Assembly: GCA_046048875.1 (NCBI GenBank)
Contig: JBJOFG010000002.1
Location: 1 to 64,000 of the forward strand
Source: CAIZGX01 sp046048875
GTDB taxonomy: Bacteria > Bacteroidota > Bacteroidia > Flavobacteriales_D > Sanyastnellaceae
Length of the DNA stretch: 64,000 nucleotides
Reading direction: 5' to 3'
Part shown: piece by piece, positions 43,521 through 53,106 of the stretch
How positions within the stretch are numbered: position 1 is the stretch's first letter
How the letters are laid out: each line of letters begins with the position of its first letter
The notes under the pieces: model-generated
Database searches by the model: none
The model's input: only the letters and a program-made list of their open reading frames with translations
Told to the model about the DNA's origin: nothing
Made by a program: the position numbers and the translations under genes

Positions 43521-44431
43521 TCTGCGATAGTCGATTGAATGTGCGCCAGGCCTGCACGCATGAGCGGAGTCTTTCCGAATACAGCTTGAAATGTTTCTGC
43601 AGTCATTTCTATCCATTCCTTTTTGGAAAGGTTTAATCGTTCTGGACTTGAAAAAAATCGAGGCTCGTTGTGTTGAATGGAAAAGCGATTCCACGGACAG
43701 ACATCCTGACAAACATCGCATCCAAAAGCCCAACCGTCAAGCTTCTCCTTCCATTCACTCGGAACATTTTCTTTCAACTCAATGGTGAAATACGAAATGC
43801 ATTTACTTCCATCTACAATCTTATCTCCAACAATAGCGCCTGTGGGGCAAGCGTCTATGCAGGCTGTGCAACTTCCGCAATGATCGGTCACTGGACCATC
43901 TGCATCCAATTTCAAATCGAGAATCAATTCAGCTAAAAAGAAAAAAGAACCTTTTTTCTTCGAGATAAGATTGCTGTTCTTTCCAACCCAACCGAGACCA
44001 GCCTTAGCGGCCCATGCTTTTTCTAGAACAGGAGCACTGTCCACGAATACTCTTCCATTTACATCGCCTATACGTTCGCGAATGAGTTCAACAAACCGAA
44101 ACAATTTGTCCTTCACCACCACATGATAATCCTCGCCCCAAGCATACTTTGAAATTTTCGGAACTTCCGAAGACTGCTCGTTTGAAGGATAATAATTGTA
44201 CATCAACGAAACAACACTCTTTGCACCGGGTACCAATAACGTTGGATCTAAGCGCTTATCGAAGTGACCTTCCATGTAACGCATTTCACCGTGCATGTTC
44301 TGCTTCAGCCAATTTTCTAATCGCGGTGCTTCATCTTCTAAAAATTCAGCTTTTGAAATACCGCAATGCATAAAGCCCAATTGACTTGCAATTTCTTTGA
44401 CTATGCGCGTATGTTCAGACTGATTTAACAC
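43517..44431 (-). CDS. queG: Epoxyqueuosine reductase
   Basis: A 304-residue cobalamin- and [4Fe-4S]-dependent enzyme, last step of queuosine synthesis in tRNA. The catalytic Asp is in FVDSAP (Asp131). One ferredoxin cluster is CGSCTACIDACPTG (Cys185, 188, 191, 195); the second uses CDVCQDVCPWN (Cys238, 241, 245) plus another Cys. It is the QueG form without the C-terminal HEAT-repeat domain. The GTG start overlaps the ruvB stop by 1 base (TAGTG). Confidence 0.95.
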   Translation of the reverse strand: MLNQSEHTRIVKEIASQLGFMHCGISKAEFLEDEAPRLENWLKQNMHGEMRYMEGHFDKRLDPTLLVPGAKSVVSLMYNYYPSNEQSSEVPKISKYAWGEDYHVVVKDKLFRFVELIRERIGDVNGRVFVDSAPVLEKAWAAKAGLGWVGKNSNLISKKKGSFFFLAELILDLKLDADGPVTDHCGSCTACIDACPTGAIVGDKIVDGSKCISYFTIELKENVPSEWKEKLDGWAFGCDVCQDVCPWNRFSIQHNEPRFFSSPERLNLSKKEWIEMTAETFQAVFGKTPLMRAGLAHIQSTIAD

Positions 44432-45450
44432 TAGAACAGTTCACCCGGTTTATTTCGAATCTTACCCAGATGCTTGTAGGTAAGATCAGTCAGCTGTCTT
44501 CCACGTGGTGTTCGAGTAAGAAAACCTTCTTGAATTAAGAAGGGCTCATAAACCTCTTCAATGGTTCCAGCATCTTCTCCAACTGCAGTTGCAACAGTCG
44601 TTAAACCAACAGGTCCACCGTTAAACTTATTCATGATAGTCAGGAGAATCTTGTTGTCCATTTCATCGAGACCCAACGTATCTACATTCAAGGCGTTCAA
44701 CGCCATTTGAGTGATGTTAATCTCAATGGTGCCGTCACCTTTAATCTGTGCGAAGTCACGCACACGACGAAGCAGTGCATTCGCAATACGCGGCGTACCG
44801 CGACTTCTGCGCGCGATTTCGTACGCAGCATCTGGCGTAATTGGTATTTTCAAAATAGCAGAGCTTCGCTCTACAATGTCTGTTAATGTCTTCGAATCGT
44901 AATAAGAAAGTCTCGCATTGATTCCGAAGCGTGCTCTCAAAGGAGCAGTCAACAATCCACTTCGTGTGGTTGCTCCAACAAGGGTAAACGGATTTAAATT
45001 AATTTGTACCGAACGAGCGTTCGGTCCGGTATCAATTACTAAATCGATACAAAAATCTTCCATCGCACTGTAGAGGTATTCCTCCACAACCGGACTTAGT
45101 CTATGAATTTCATCAATGAATAAAACATCATTAGGTTCCAGATTAGTAAGCAATCCAGCCAAATCAGCGGGCTTGTCTAATACAGGTCCAGAGGTAGTTT
45201 TAATGCCTACACCCATTTCCAAAGAAACGATGTATGCAAGGGTGGTTTTCCCCAAACCCGGAGGCCCGTGAAGTAAGACATGGTCAAGTGATTCGCCACG
45301 CAATTTAGCGGCTTGCACGAATATTTGAAGATTCTCTAGGACTTGTCTTTGTCCCGTAAAATCTTCAAACGATTTCGGCCTGAGGACACGCTCTAAATCT
45401 TTGTCGGTTGTGCCTTCCGCTTCGTCTCTAATATCGAAATCTTCACTCAT
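44431..45450 (-). CDS. ruvB: Holliday junction branch migration helicase RuvB
   Basis: A 339-residue AAA+ motor. Walker A GPPGLGKTT (62-70), Walker B LFIDEIHRLSP, sensor GATTRSGLL and the C-terminal winged helix ending EGFLTRTPRGRQLTDLTYKHLG are all present. It drives branch migration with RuvA during recombination repair. It ends overlapping queG by one base and starts 6 bases after the preceding membrane-protein gene. Confidence 0.98.
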   Translation of the reverse strand: MSEDFDIRDEAEGTTDKDLERVLRPKSFEDFTGQRQVLENLQIFVQAAKLRGESLDHVLLHGPPGLGKTTLAYIVSLEMGVGIKTTSGPVLDKPADLAGLLTNLEPNDVLFIDEIHRLSPVVEEYLYSAMEDFCIDLVIDTGPNARSVQINLNPFTLVGATTRSGLLTAPLRARFGINARLSYYDSKTLTDIVERSSAILKIPITPDAAYEIARRSRGTPRIANALLRRVRDFAQIKGDGTIEINITQMALNALNVDTLGLDEMDNKILLTIMNKFNGGPVGLTTVATAVGEDAGTIEEVYEPFLIQEGFLTRTPRGRQLTDLTYKHLGKIRNKPGELF

Positions 45451-45456
45451 AGTCTT

Positions 45457-46116
45457 CTAATTAGATTCTATAATTTTCTTTCCCATTTCATCCAAGTGGA
45501 ACAATTCAGCCCATCCGTAAGGATTAAAACTTAATCGAACCACAAAGTTGGGTGAAGTTAAGGGTTGATCAATGGATTTGTTGTTCTTCAACATAATTCG
45601 ATAACCGAATCCAGCTCCTACTTCAAAGAGATTTGCAATGTCATAACTGAAACTCATAGCAGGTTCATAAAGAATAACTCTACCTTCATTCAATTTGAAT
45701 CGCGTTCCTTCAAGGTCTGTATATTTCAGAAAACTATTTCCAAAACCCAATTGAATCGGGAGCGTTCCTTTCCAGTGATTCTTTTTGAAAAAATCCAATT
45801 CAGCATACGGTCCAAAATAGCGTAATTCAAATTCGCAAAGCGTGTTACTTCCTGCCACGTCAATATTCTTATACACGCCATTCGAAAGCCAGTTATACCC
45901 AACACCCAACACAAGTGTTTCATTAAATTCTGCTCCAATTTTTAAAGCTTGCGTATTGAACGTTCTTCCACCAACAAATGTCCCCCAAGTATCCCACTTC
46001 GCTGTTGCCGAAGGCCTTCCTTCGAAGACACCTTGAAATGAATCACGCAGATTTATCGGTTGGGCATAAAGACCTATCCCAAAGACTGTAAACAGTATGA
46101 CAAAAAAAATCCGCAT
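45457..46116 (-). CDS. Predicted outer-membrane beta-barrel-type protein
   Basis: 219 residues from ATG 46116. The signal peptide is RIFFVILFTVFGIGLYAQ. The mature chain has alternating hydrophobic strands with aromatic ends (LVLGVGYNWLSNGVYK, LCEFELRYFGPYAELDF, PIQLGFGNSFLKY, SFSYDIANLFEVGAGFGYRIML, NFVVRLSFNPYGWAELF), as in small outer-membrane barrels. No named family is recognised. A second ATG at 46158 overlaps the ctaD stop (TAATG) and would add 14 residues before the signal. The 46116 ATG lies inside the ctaD terminator stem, and the U-run encodes Ile-Phe-Phe. ruvB follows after 6 bases. Confidence 0.72.
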   Translation of the reverse strand: MRIFFVILFTVFGIGLYAQPINLRDSFQGVFEGRPSATAKWDTWGTFVGGRTFNTQALKIGAEFNETLVLGVGYNWLSNGVYKNIDVAGSNTLCEFELRYFGPYAELDFFKKNHWKGTLPIQLGFGNSFLKYTDLEGTRFKLNEGRVILYEPAMSFSYDIANLFEVGAGFGYRIMLKNNKSIDQPLTSPNFVVRLSFNPYGWAELFHLDEMGKKIIESN

Positions 46117-46137
46117 CGTTCTAAGATACGGATTTTT
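46102..46137 (-). terminator. Intrinsic terminator of the act-cta operon, embedded in the next gene's start
   Basis: On the minus strand, a 13-bp stem (46137-46125 with 46117-46105, one G-T pair, 7-nt loop) is followed by a run of eight T ending at 46102. It lies 21 bases after the ctaD stop. The downstream arm contains the ATG at 46116. Confidence 0.88.
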
Positions 46138-46157
46138 TAAAAGATGAATATGATTCA

Positions 46158-47945
46158 TTAATGTGCGTGTTCTCCTGGCTTCATTGGAACAACTTGAGGA
46201 ACGAAATCCTCTTCGTGTTCTGGGTTCGAATAATCGTAGGCCCAACGATGAACTTCTGGAAGAGCACCTGGCCAGTTTCCGTGAACGTGCTGAACTGGAG
46301 TTGTCCATTCCAACGTGTTTGACTGCCATGGGTTCTGTGAAGCTTTCTGTCCGTAGAATATACTGTGGAAGAAATTCACCAAGAACAAAATTTGCGCTGC
46401 TCCACCCACGATAGCGAAGGTGCTGATGTAAGGATTTAAATCCAACACCCAATCCAAGAATTCAAACTCAGAATAGCTGTAGTAACGACGAGGCGCTCCT
46501 GCCATACCCACAAAGTGCATTGGGAAGAATACTCCGAATCCGCATACCAATGTTAACCAGAAGTGAGCATAACCCAATTTGGTGTTCATCATACGTCCGA
46601 ACATCTTCGGGAACCAGTGGTAAACACCACCCAACATTCCAAAGATCGCCGACATACCCATTACAATGTGGAAGTGAGCAACCACGAAATAAGTATCGTG
46701 AACGTTAACATCTAACGCGGAGTCAGCCAAGATAATACCTGTCAAACCACCTGTTACGAATGTGCTTACCAAACCTACGCTGAACAACATTGCAGGAGTG
46801 AAACGAACATTTCCTTGCCATAATGTTGTGATGTAGTTAAAGGCTTTTACCGCTGAAGGAATAGCAATCAATAACGTGGTGAATACGAATACAGACCCTA
46901 GGAATGGATTCATACCTGTGACATACATGTGGTGACCCCATACGATGAATGATAAGAAACCAATGGCCAAGATTGAACCGATCATTGCTTTGTATCCAAA
47001 GATTGGTTTTCTTGAGTTGGTAGAAATAATCTCAGATGAAATACCCAAAGCTGGTAACAATACGATGTATACCTCTGGGTGTCCTAAGAACCAGAACAAG
47101 TGTTGGAACAACAATGGAGAACCTCCAGTTACGTCCAACGCTTCTCCTTGAATGTAAATATCAGAAAGATAGAAGGCAGTTCCCATGCTTCTGTCCATCA
47201 AAAGAAGAACAACCGCAGAAACCAATACTGGGAACGAAAGAATACCTAAGATTGCTGTAACGAATAACGCCCATACTGTAAGTGGAAGACGAGTCATCTT
47301 CATTCCTTTGGTACGTAGGTTAATGATAGTTACAACATAGTTCAAACCTCCTAACAGAGAAGACGCTACGAACAACACCATTGAAATTAACCAAAGTGTC
47401 ATACCCATTCCAGAACCTGGCATTGCCTGAGGTAATGCTGAAAGTGGCGGGTAAATTGTCCATCCACCTGAAGCTGCTCCACCTTCTACAAACAATGAAG
47501 CCAACATGATTACACTCGAAACAGCGAAGAACCAATAAGACAACATGTTCAAGAATCCTGAAGCCATATCACGAGCTCCAATTTGAAGTGGAATAAGTAG
47601 GTTCGCAAACGTTCCTGATAATCCGCCAGTTAATACGAAGAATACCATGATTGTTCCGTGAATCGTAACCATAGCCAAGTATGCGTTACGGTCTAAGATT
47701 CCGTCTGGTGCCCATTTGTCACCAAGGAATGCGTTTAAGATCTGAAACTTCTCTCCTGGCCATCCCAATTGAAGACGGAAGAAGATTGATAACATTACAG
47801 CCACGATTCCCATTACGATTGCCGTAATTAAGAATTGCTTCGAAATCATTTTGTGGTCCATAGAGAACACATACTTCGAAATGAAGCTCTCTTTGTGGTG
47901 GTGATGACCGTGGTCTTGTGCGTGCATATTGTCAGTTGCTTCCAT
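46158..47945 (-). CDS. ctaD: Cytochrome c oxidase subunit I
   Basis: A 595-residue heme-copper oxidase catalytic subunit with about 12 TM helices. Ligand motifs: HGTIMVFFVL (low-spin heme His in TM2), WFLGHPEVYI (Cu_B His and the cross-linked Tyr), WGHHMYVTG (two Cu_B His) and HDTYFVVAHFHIVMG (heme a3 and heme a His). It reduces oxygen and pumps protons. An N-terminal His-rich stretch (QDHGHHHHKE) is a minor oddity. It ends the actABCDEF-ctaC-ctaD block; subunit III is not encoded next to it. Confidence 0.98.
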   Translation of the reverse strand: MEATDNMHAQDHGHHHHKESFISKYVFSMDHKMISKQFLITAIVMGIVAVMLSIFFRLQLGWPGEKFQILNAFLGDKWAPDGILDRNAYLAMVTIHGTIMVFFVLTGGLSGTFANLLIPLQIGARDMASGFLNMLSYWFFAVSSVIMLASLFVEGGAASGGWTIYPPLSALPQAMPGSGMGMTLWLISMVLFVASSLLGGLNYVVTIINLRTKGMKMTRLPLTVWALFVTAILGILSFPVLVSAVVLLLMDRSMGTAFYLSDIYIQGEALDVTGGSPLLFQHLFWFLGHPEVYIVLLPALGISSEIISTNSRKPIFGYKAMIGSILAIGFLSFIVWGHHMYVTGMNPFLGSVFVFTTLLIAIPSAVKAFNYITTLWQGNVRFTPAMLFSVGLVSTFVTGGLTGIILADSALDVNVHDTYFVVAHFHIVMGMSAIFGMLGGVYHWFPKMFGRMMNTKLGYAHFWLTLVCGFGVFFPMHFVGMAGAPRRYYSYSEFEFLDWVLDLNPYISTFAIVGGAAQILFLVNFFHSIFYGQKASQNPWQSNTLEWTTPVQHVHGNWPGALPEVHRWAYDYSNPEHEEDFVPQVVPMKPGEHAH

Positions 47946-47954
47946 GATTATCTC

Positions 47955-49193
47955 TTATTTTATGTCGCCCATTGCTGTGGCTACAGTGTCTTTTTTAGGT
48001 TCGTTTGCTACTGTTGAATCAGCTACCTCTTTCACTTCTGGAGCTTTGAACATTTTTTGTTTGGTTACCCAAGCATTGTAATCCGCCTCACTTTCAACAA
48101 CTACTTTCATTTGCATGTTGAAGTGCGCAGCACCACAAACTTTGTTACATAGAAGAACATAGTCAAATGAATCGTTACCGGTGATTTTACGCATTTCAGC
48201 TGTAGTCACAGTTGGAGTCATTTTCAAACGTGTTGCAACACCAGGTACAGTGTTCATTTGCGCACGGAAGTGTGGCAAATAAGCCGAGTGAATAACGTCT
48301 TGTGAACGGAAAATCAATTCAACTTCTTTATTCACCGGAATGTGCATCTCACCTTTCACAAGACGATCGTCGTTTCCAGCTTCCCATGAGCTTAATCCGT
48401 TTACGCTATTCTCGTCAAGATCTGAAATACGTTGTTTGTGACGCTTTAAACGATTTACCTTATCTTCAAGTGTAGCCACATAGCTCTCTGGTAACAGCGG
48501 CATCAATTTGTTCTCCGCCAATTGCTTCTCAACGTTTTCAATTTGAGCATCCAATTCATCAAGCTTGGCTCTGATACCATCTGGAGTTACAAGTCCCAAA
48601 GGATTCGTTGAGCTAATAAGGTTGAAATTAGCTGCACCGAAAGTATTGTTCTCACCTGGGTAACGAGCTGTCCAGTCGAACTGTCTGCTGTATAGCTCAA
48701 TTCTCAATGCATCAGCCGATGCTGGTCCAGTGATCTTGTTCCAAGTAATCAAACCGTATACGATAATGAACGCAAGAGTAACTCCTGGAACTAACGTCCA
48801 AAGCATCTCTAAACGATTGTCGTGTGCAAAGAATCTCGCCTTTCTACCTTTCTTGTATTGATATTTCCAAGCAAAGAAGAATAGGAAGAAATTCACGATG
48901 AAGAACACTACTGTGATTAACCAAATGTTAACTTTCATCAATTGGTCAACATCAACACCGTGAGCCGACGCCGATACTGGAAGATAATCTCCGTAGCGAA
49001 CATATAAAAAGACTGTACCCACGAAGAACAGAAACATCCAGACTAACATCAAGTTAGCGTTCAGTTTATTGTCGGCCGCAGAGATCTCCTCCTCTTTGTT
49101 CTTTCTTAACGAACGGCTCAATTCATATACTTTCGTCAATTGCGCGATGGCAATGATTGCAAGTACGATAACTAAAAGAATTAGTAGTTTCAT
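47955..49193 (-). CDS. ctaC: Cytochrome c oxidase subunit II with coiled-coil insertion
   Basis: A 412-residue protein. The Cu_A site is complete: His302 (VIHSAYLPHFR) and LLCNKVCGAAHFNMQM (Cys349, Cys353, His357, Met360). Hydrophobic segments at about 1-20, 47-67, 88-108 and 130-150 mean two more membrane passes than the usual two. Residues about 205-265 (RAKLDELDAQIENVEKQL onward) form a heptad-like, charged insertion within the Cu_A domain, not found in standard subunit II. It takes electrons from a cytochrome c or directly from the alternative complex III. It lies 9 bases upstream of ctaD. Confidence 0.95.
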   Translation of the reverse strand: MKLLILLVIVLAIIAIAQLTKVYELSRSLRKNKEEEISAADNKLNANLMLVWMFLFFVGTVFLYVRYGDYLPVSASAHGVDVDQLMKVNIWLITVVFFIVNFFLFFFAWKYQYKKGRKARFFAHDNRLEMLWTLVPGVTLAFIIVYGLITWNKITGPASADALRIELYSRQFDWTARYPGENNTFGAANFNLISSTNPLGLVTPDGIRAKLDELDAQIENVEKQLAENKLMPLLPESYVATLEDKVNRLKRHKQRISDLDENSVNGLSSWEAGNDDRLVKGEMHIPVNKEVELIFRSQDVIHSAYLPHFRAQMNTVPGVATRLKMTPTVTTAEMRKITGNDSFDYVLLCNKVCGAAHFNMQMKVVVESEADYNAWVTKQKMFKAPEVKEVADSTVANEPKKDTVATAMGDIK

Positions 49194-49221
49194 TTGACTA
49201 TCTTTTTTTCTTACTCTTCAA

Positions 49222-50463
49222 TTAAATATGATGGTTTTCACTTTCTTGTAGGAAAGGATGGTTCTTCGGAACTAAAGGAGCCTTGGTTAATGTCGTTAAC
49301 ACAACACGCAAGAACAGTCCTAAAAAACCAAGCAACATTCCAATCTCAAACCACCAACCGAAATTTGCATGGTGTCCCTCACCAAATCCCCAAAGTAGGT
49401 GTCCGTGAATAGTTCCAGGAATTACCGCTAAATACAAGTCAGCAAAGTGACCGATTAGAATAATAACCCCTACTCTCCACAAATACCCTGTGTTACGCTT
49501 GGCATCACGAGCAATCAATGAATAGAACGGAACAGCGAAATTCACAAAGAAGATAACCCACATAAGAACCATATAATGGTCGTAACGCTCTTTGAAATAA
49601 GTTATCTCTTCTGGAATATCTGAATACCAAATCAACATATACTGACAGAACCACAAGTAGCTCCACAACATTGAGATGGCAAACATCCACTTACCCATAT
49701 CATGAATGTGAGACTCAGTCATCATTGCATAATATCCTTTTCCACGTAACCAAAGTAGGATCAATGTAGCCATTGTCATAGCTGTTACCCACATGCCCGA
49801 GAAGATATACCATCCGTACATTGTGCTGTACCAGTGCGTGTCAATTGACATCAACCAATCCCATGCTAAAGTAGAAGAGAAAACTGCGAACAAAACAAGG
49901 AAAGTCGCACCTTTTTTATACATCTTGTAATGAATCTCTGTACCTCCAACTGCATCCTCTTGCAAAGACCACTTGCGGAAGTAACGTGCAAATCCAACAA
50001 AAACAGCAGCATAGGCGATTACTCTCAACCAGAAAAACCAAGGAGCGAAATACGCATGCTTACCTGCTATAATTTCATCGTAATTCTCACTTGCAGGATC
50101 ATAAACAGATGAATCCATCCAATGATACAAATGATGACCGTGGAATTGTCCAACCAACAAAACCAAAACAATCACCGCCAATCCATAAGGGATGTAAGAG
50201 AAAATTGCTTCGAATAAACGCTTTAACAACGCTGACCAAGCAACCTCAGCAGCATATTGCAAAGAATAGAAGAACAATACTCCCAATGCAATTGCAAAGA
50301 AGAAGAAACCGCTAATCAACAACATTGCCCACCAATACTGATGATGCTCTGTTTTATCGGCAAACCATCCTAGTGCAGCAGAAACTCCACCAATGGCCAT
50401 CAACGCCGTCGTCCACATTTTAGTTTGCGACGGAAATTGGAACTGTAATTTATCCTGTGACAT
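49222..50463 (-). CDS. actF: Alternative complex III subunit ActF
   Basis: A 413-residue polytopic membrane protein with about ten TM helices, related to ActC/NrfD but more diverged. In the known alternative complex III structures ActF packs against ActC and lines a possible proton path. Identification rests on position after actE and on size and hydrophobic pattern (DWLMSIDTHWYSTMYGWYIFSG, MTESHIHDMGKWMFAISMLWSY). 28 bases lie between it and ctaC. Confidence 0.92.
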   Translation of the reverse strand: MSQDKLQFQFPSQTKMWTTALMAIGGVSAALGWFADKTEHHQYWWAMLLISGFFFFAIALGVLFFYSLQYAAEVAWSALLKRLFEAIFSYIPYGLAVIVLVLLVGQFHGHHLYHWMDSSVYDPASENYDEIIAGKHAYFAPWFFWLRVIAYAAVFVGFARYFRKWSLQEDAVGGTEIHYKMYKKGATFLVLFAVFSSTLAWDWLMSIDTHWYSTMYGWYIFSGMWVTAMTMATLILLWLRGKGYYAMMTESHIHDMGKWMFAISMLWSYLWFCQYMLIWYSDIPEEITYFKERYDHYMVLMWVIFFVNFAVPFYSLIARDAKRNTGYLWRVGVIILIGHFADLYLAVIPGTIHGHLLWGFGEGHHANFGWWFEIGMLLGFLGLFLRVVLTTLTKAPLVPKNHPFLQESENHHI

Positions 50464-50482
50464 ACGTTATTCCTTCTAGTTC

Positions 50483-51172
50483 TTATTTTTTTGTTGAATC
50501 TGCTGCCGCTTCCGCTGCAACTTTTAACATGTCTTTCGCATCATATTCTGGAGCGGTAATACCTTTTTGAAGACATTTTACCCATTCCAAAATTTGCCAA
50601 CGTTCTTTTTGATTCAATTGAGAAGCGTGAGATCCCATCAATCCTTTTCCGTATTGAAGCGTGTGGTACATTTTACCTTCTTCCAAATCCTTCAACTTAG
50701 TAGCGTAATCAGGAATACCTGCGATCAAACCGTTCTTAGAAATTGCACCATCACCATGACCTTCTTTTCCGTGACAGTGTTGACAGAAAATCATATACAA
50801 ACGCTTTCCTTCTTCAATGTTTACTTTGTTGGCCAAAAGTGGTGAGTGAATCTCACGTGCAGCTCTTGAATAACCGGTAGTGTCATTTGGCAATGCGTAT
50901 GGCATACCGAAAATAGCATCTTCACCAGCATATGCAATACTTCCTTTAGCCGGAACACGCGACAAGACTGGTGTAACTCCCGCTTCGTCTTTCTGACTCT
51001 GCGTCCAGTCCATATGCTTGTTCGATCCGTAATCTACGTATGCTTCCAAGGCAGGAGAGCGGTACATATCTGGCATGTATTCCACACCAGGTGAATTCGT
51101 GTCTACACCACATGAAGCAAATGCAATTGCTACTGTGATAGCCGAAAATGTGTTTAATAGGGGACGCTTCAT
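50483..51172 (-). CDS. actE: Alternative complex III subunit ActE, monoheme cytochrome c lipoprotein
   Basis: A 229-residue lipoprotein: lipobox FASC (Cys21). One heme c site CQHCHGKEGHGDG (about residues 133-145), with a candidate distal Met in GLMGSHASQL. It is thought to pass electrons from ActA to the oxidase. 1 base lies between it and the upstream actD. Confidence 0.94.
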   Translation of the reverse strand: MKRPLLNTFSAITVAIAFASCGVDTNSPGVEYMPDMYRSPALEAYVDYGSNKHMDWTQSQKDEAGVTPVLSRVPAKGSIAYAGEDAIFGMPYALPNDTTGYSRAAREIHSPLLANKVNIEEGKRLYMIFCQHCHGKEGHGDGAISKNGLIAGIPDYATKLKDLEEGKMYHTLQYGKGLMGSHASQLNQKERWQILEWVKCLQKGITAPEYDAKDMLKVAAEAAADSTKK

Positions 51173-51173
51173 C

Positions 51174-51707
51174 TTAACAGTCCTTTATGCTTAATTCAAA
51201 AACTTCAGTTGCACGTATTTTTTCTTCCAAATCAGATACAGAGAATGCGTGATTATCTTCTGTAACAATTTCCATTACAAACTTATCGTCTGTAGTTCTT
51301 GGATCTGGATTAGAGGCTGGCATTCCAGGAAGAGTTCCGTTACGCAACAAATAAGTTATTGCCATACCGTGAGCTCCACAGAATACCGAGAATTCGAAAA
51401 TAACAGGAACAAACGCCGGAGCATTTTCAATCCATGTAAAGTTAGGCTTACCACCAATGTTCATTGGCCAATCGTGAATCATGAAGTACCATGTTCCCAA
51501 TATTGCCAATAAGGTACCGGTTGTTGCATACATGAACGATGCAATTGCTAAGCGCGTACGCTTAACGCCAATGATTGGATCTAATCCGTGCACAGGGAAA
51601 GGAGAAAACACATCTTTCACCTGTATTCCTTGTTTTACCAACGCCGTAGCTGCATCCAGCAACTTCTGGTCGTCGTCGTACATCACGTGAAATACTTTAT
51701 TTGCCAT
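51174..51707 (-). CDS. actD: Alternative complex III subunit ActD (DUF3341)
   Basis: A 177-residue membrane protein. A short cytoplasmic N-terminal domain (VMYDDDQKLLDAATALVKQGIQVKDVFSPFPVHGLD) is followed by two TM helices and the conserved GGKPNFTWIENAPAFVPVIFE. The DUF3341 signature and the position between actC and actE identify it. Confidence 0.95.
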   Translation of the reverse strand: MANKVFHVMYDDDQKLLDAATALVKQGIQVKDVFSPFPVHGLDPIIGVKRTRLAIASFMYATTGTLLAILGTWYFMIHDWPMNIGGKPNFTWIENAPAFVPVIFEFSVFCGAHGMAITYLLRNGTLPGMPASNPDPRTTDDKFVMEIVTEDNHAFSVSDLEEKIRATEVFELSIKDC

Positions 51708-51726
51708 TGCCTTAATCGTTCAGTTT

Positions 51727-53103
51727 TTAATGTTTGTCTGAGTTCTTGTAGCTTTCGCCAGAAACCTTTAAGATTGTTTTCAATTCGTTCAACGCCAATA
51801 CTGGGAAGTAACGCGCGAATAACAAGAACAAAGTGAAGAAGATTCCAATTGTTCCTACGAACATTCCAATATCGGTAACACTCGGGTGGAATTCACCCCA
51901 TGCTCCTGGTGTGTAATCACGGTGAATAGAAGTCACAATGATTACAAAACGCTCGAACCACATACCGATGTTCACTACAATTGACAACAAGAATGTTGCT
52001 GTTAAACTTGTTCTGATTTTCTTGAACCAGAACAACTGTGGAGAGATTACGTTACAAGTCATCATCATCCAATATGCCCAGCTGTAAGGACCAGAGAAAC
52101 GATTGATGAAAGCATAAGACTCATACTCAACACCGCTGTACCAAGAAATGAATAACTCAGTTAAATAGGCAACACCTACGATAGATCCAGTTACAATGAT
52201 TACAATATTCATGTACTCAATGTGCGCCATATTAATGTAGGCCTCAAGACGCATCGTCTTTCTCATGATCAACAACAAGGTCAATACCATTGCGAATCCA
52301 GAGAATACCGCTCCAGATACAAAGTATGGAGGGAAGATTGTTGCGTGCCATCCTGGGATAATTGAAGTCGCGAAGTCCATAGATACGATCGAGTGAACCG
52401 AGAATACAAGTGGAGTTGCAATACCAGCAAGAACCAATGATACTTCTTCAAAACGAGTCCAATGCTTTGCACGTCCAGACCATCCGAATGCAAGAATTCC
52501 ATAGATCTTCTTCGCGCGTGGCTTAACCATGCGGTCACGAATTGTCGCGAAATCAGGAATTAAACCAATGTACCAGAAAACCAACGATACAGAGAAGTAT
52601 GTCGAGATCGCGAATACGTCCCACATCAACGCTGAGTTGAAGTTCGGCCAAAGTGAACCGAATTGGTTTGGCAACGGTAAGGTCCAATACGCTTGCCATA
52701 CACGTCCCATGTGAAATACAGGGAAAATCGCAGCCATCATTACCGCGAAAATGGTCATCGCTTCTGCAGAACGGTTAATCGCCATTCTCCAACGCTGACG
52801 GAACAGCAACAATACCGCAGAAATCAAGGTTCCCGCGTGTCCAATTCCAACCCACCATACGAAGTTGGTGATATCCCACGACCAACCTACGGTCTTGTTC
52901 AATCCCCAGGCTCCAATACCAGTACCTACAAGATACATGATAGACCCTACACCATACAATGCAATGATTGCAGCAATGGTGATAGCAATTTTCCACTGAC
53001 GTGGAGCCTTGCCTTCAATTGGACCAACAACATCATTCGTGATGTCATGGTAAGTCTTGTGTCCAAGAATAAGGGGTTTGCGAATAGCTGCTTCTTTTAT
53101 CAT
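51727..53103 (-). CDS. actC: Alternative complex III subunit ActC (NrfD/PsrC-like quinol-binding subunit)
   Basis: A 458-residue protein with about ten TM helices of the NrfD/PsrC family (GIGAWGLNKTVGWSWDITNFVWWVGIGHAGTLISAVLLL). It holds the menaquinol oxidation site near ActB's iron-sulfur clusters. The ATG lies 3 bases after the actB stop. Confidence 0.96.
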   Translation of the reverse strand: MIKEAAIRKPLILGHKTYHDITNDVVGPIEGKAPRQWKIAITIAAIIALYGVGSIMYLVGTGIGAWGLNKTVGWSWDITNFVWWVGIGHAGTLISAVLLLFRQRWRMAINRSAEAMTIFAVMMAAIFPVFHMGRVWQAYWTLPLPNQFGSLWPNFNSALMWDVFAISTYFSVSLVFWYIGLIPDFATIRDRMVKPRAKKIYGILAFGWSGRAKHWTRFEEVSLVLAGIATPLVFSVHSIVSMDFATSIIPGWHATIFPPYFVSGAVFSGFAMVLTLLLIMRKTMRLEAYINMAHIEYMNIVIIVTGSIVGVAYLTELFISWYSGVEYESYAFINRFSGPYSWAYWMMMTCNVISPQLFWFKKIRTSLTATFLLSIVVNIGMWFERFVIIVTSIHRDYTPGAWGEFHPSVTDIGMFVGTIGIFFTLFLLFARYFPVLALNELKTILKVSGESYKNSDKH

Positions 53104-53106
53104 GGC

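Noticed and set aside
46117..46452. Extension of the outer-membrane-type gene upstream into ctaD
   Set aside because: That part is Arg/Ser-rich shadow of ctaD; the signal peptide starts at 46116 (or 46158 at most).
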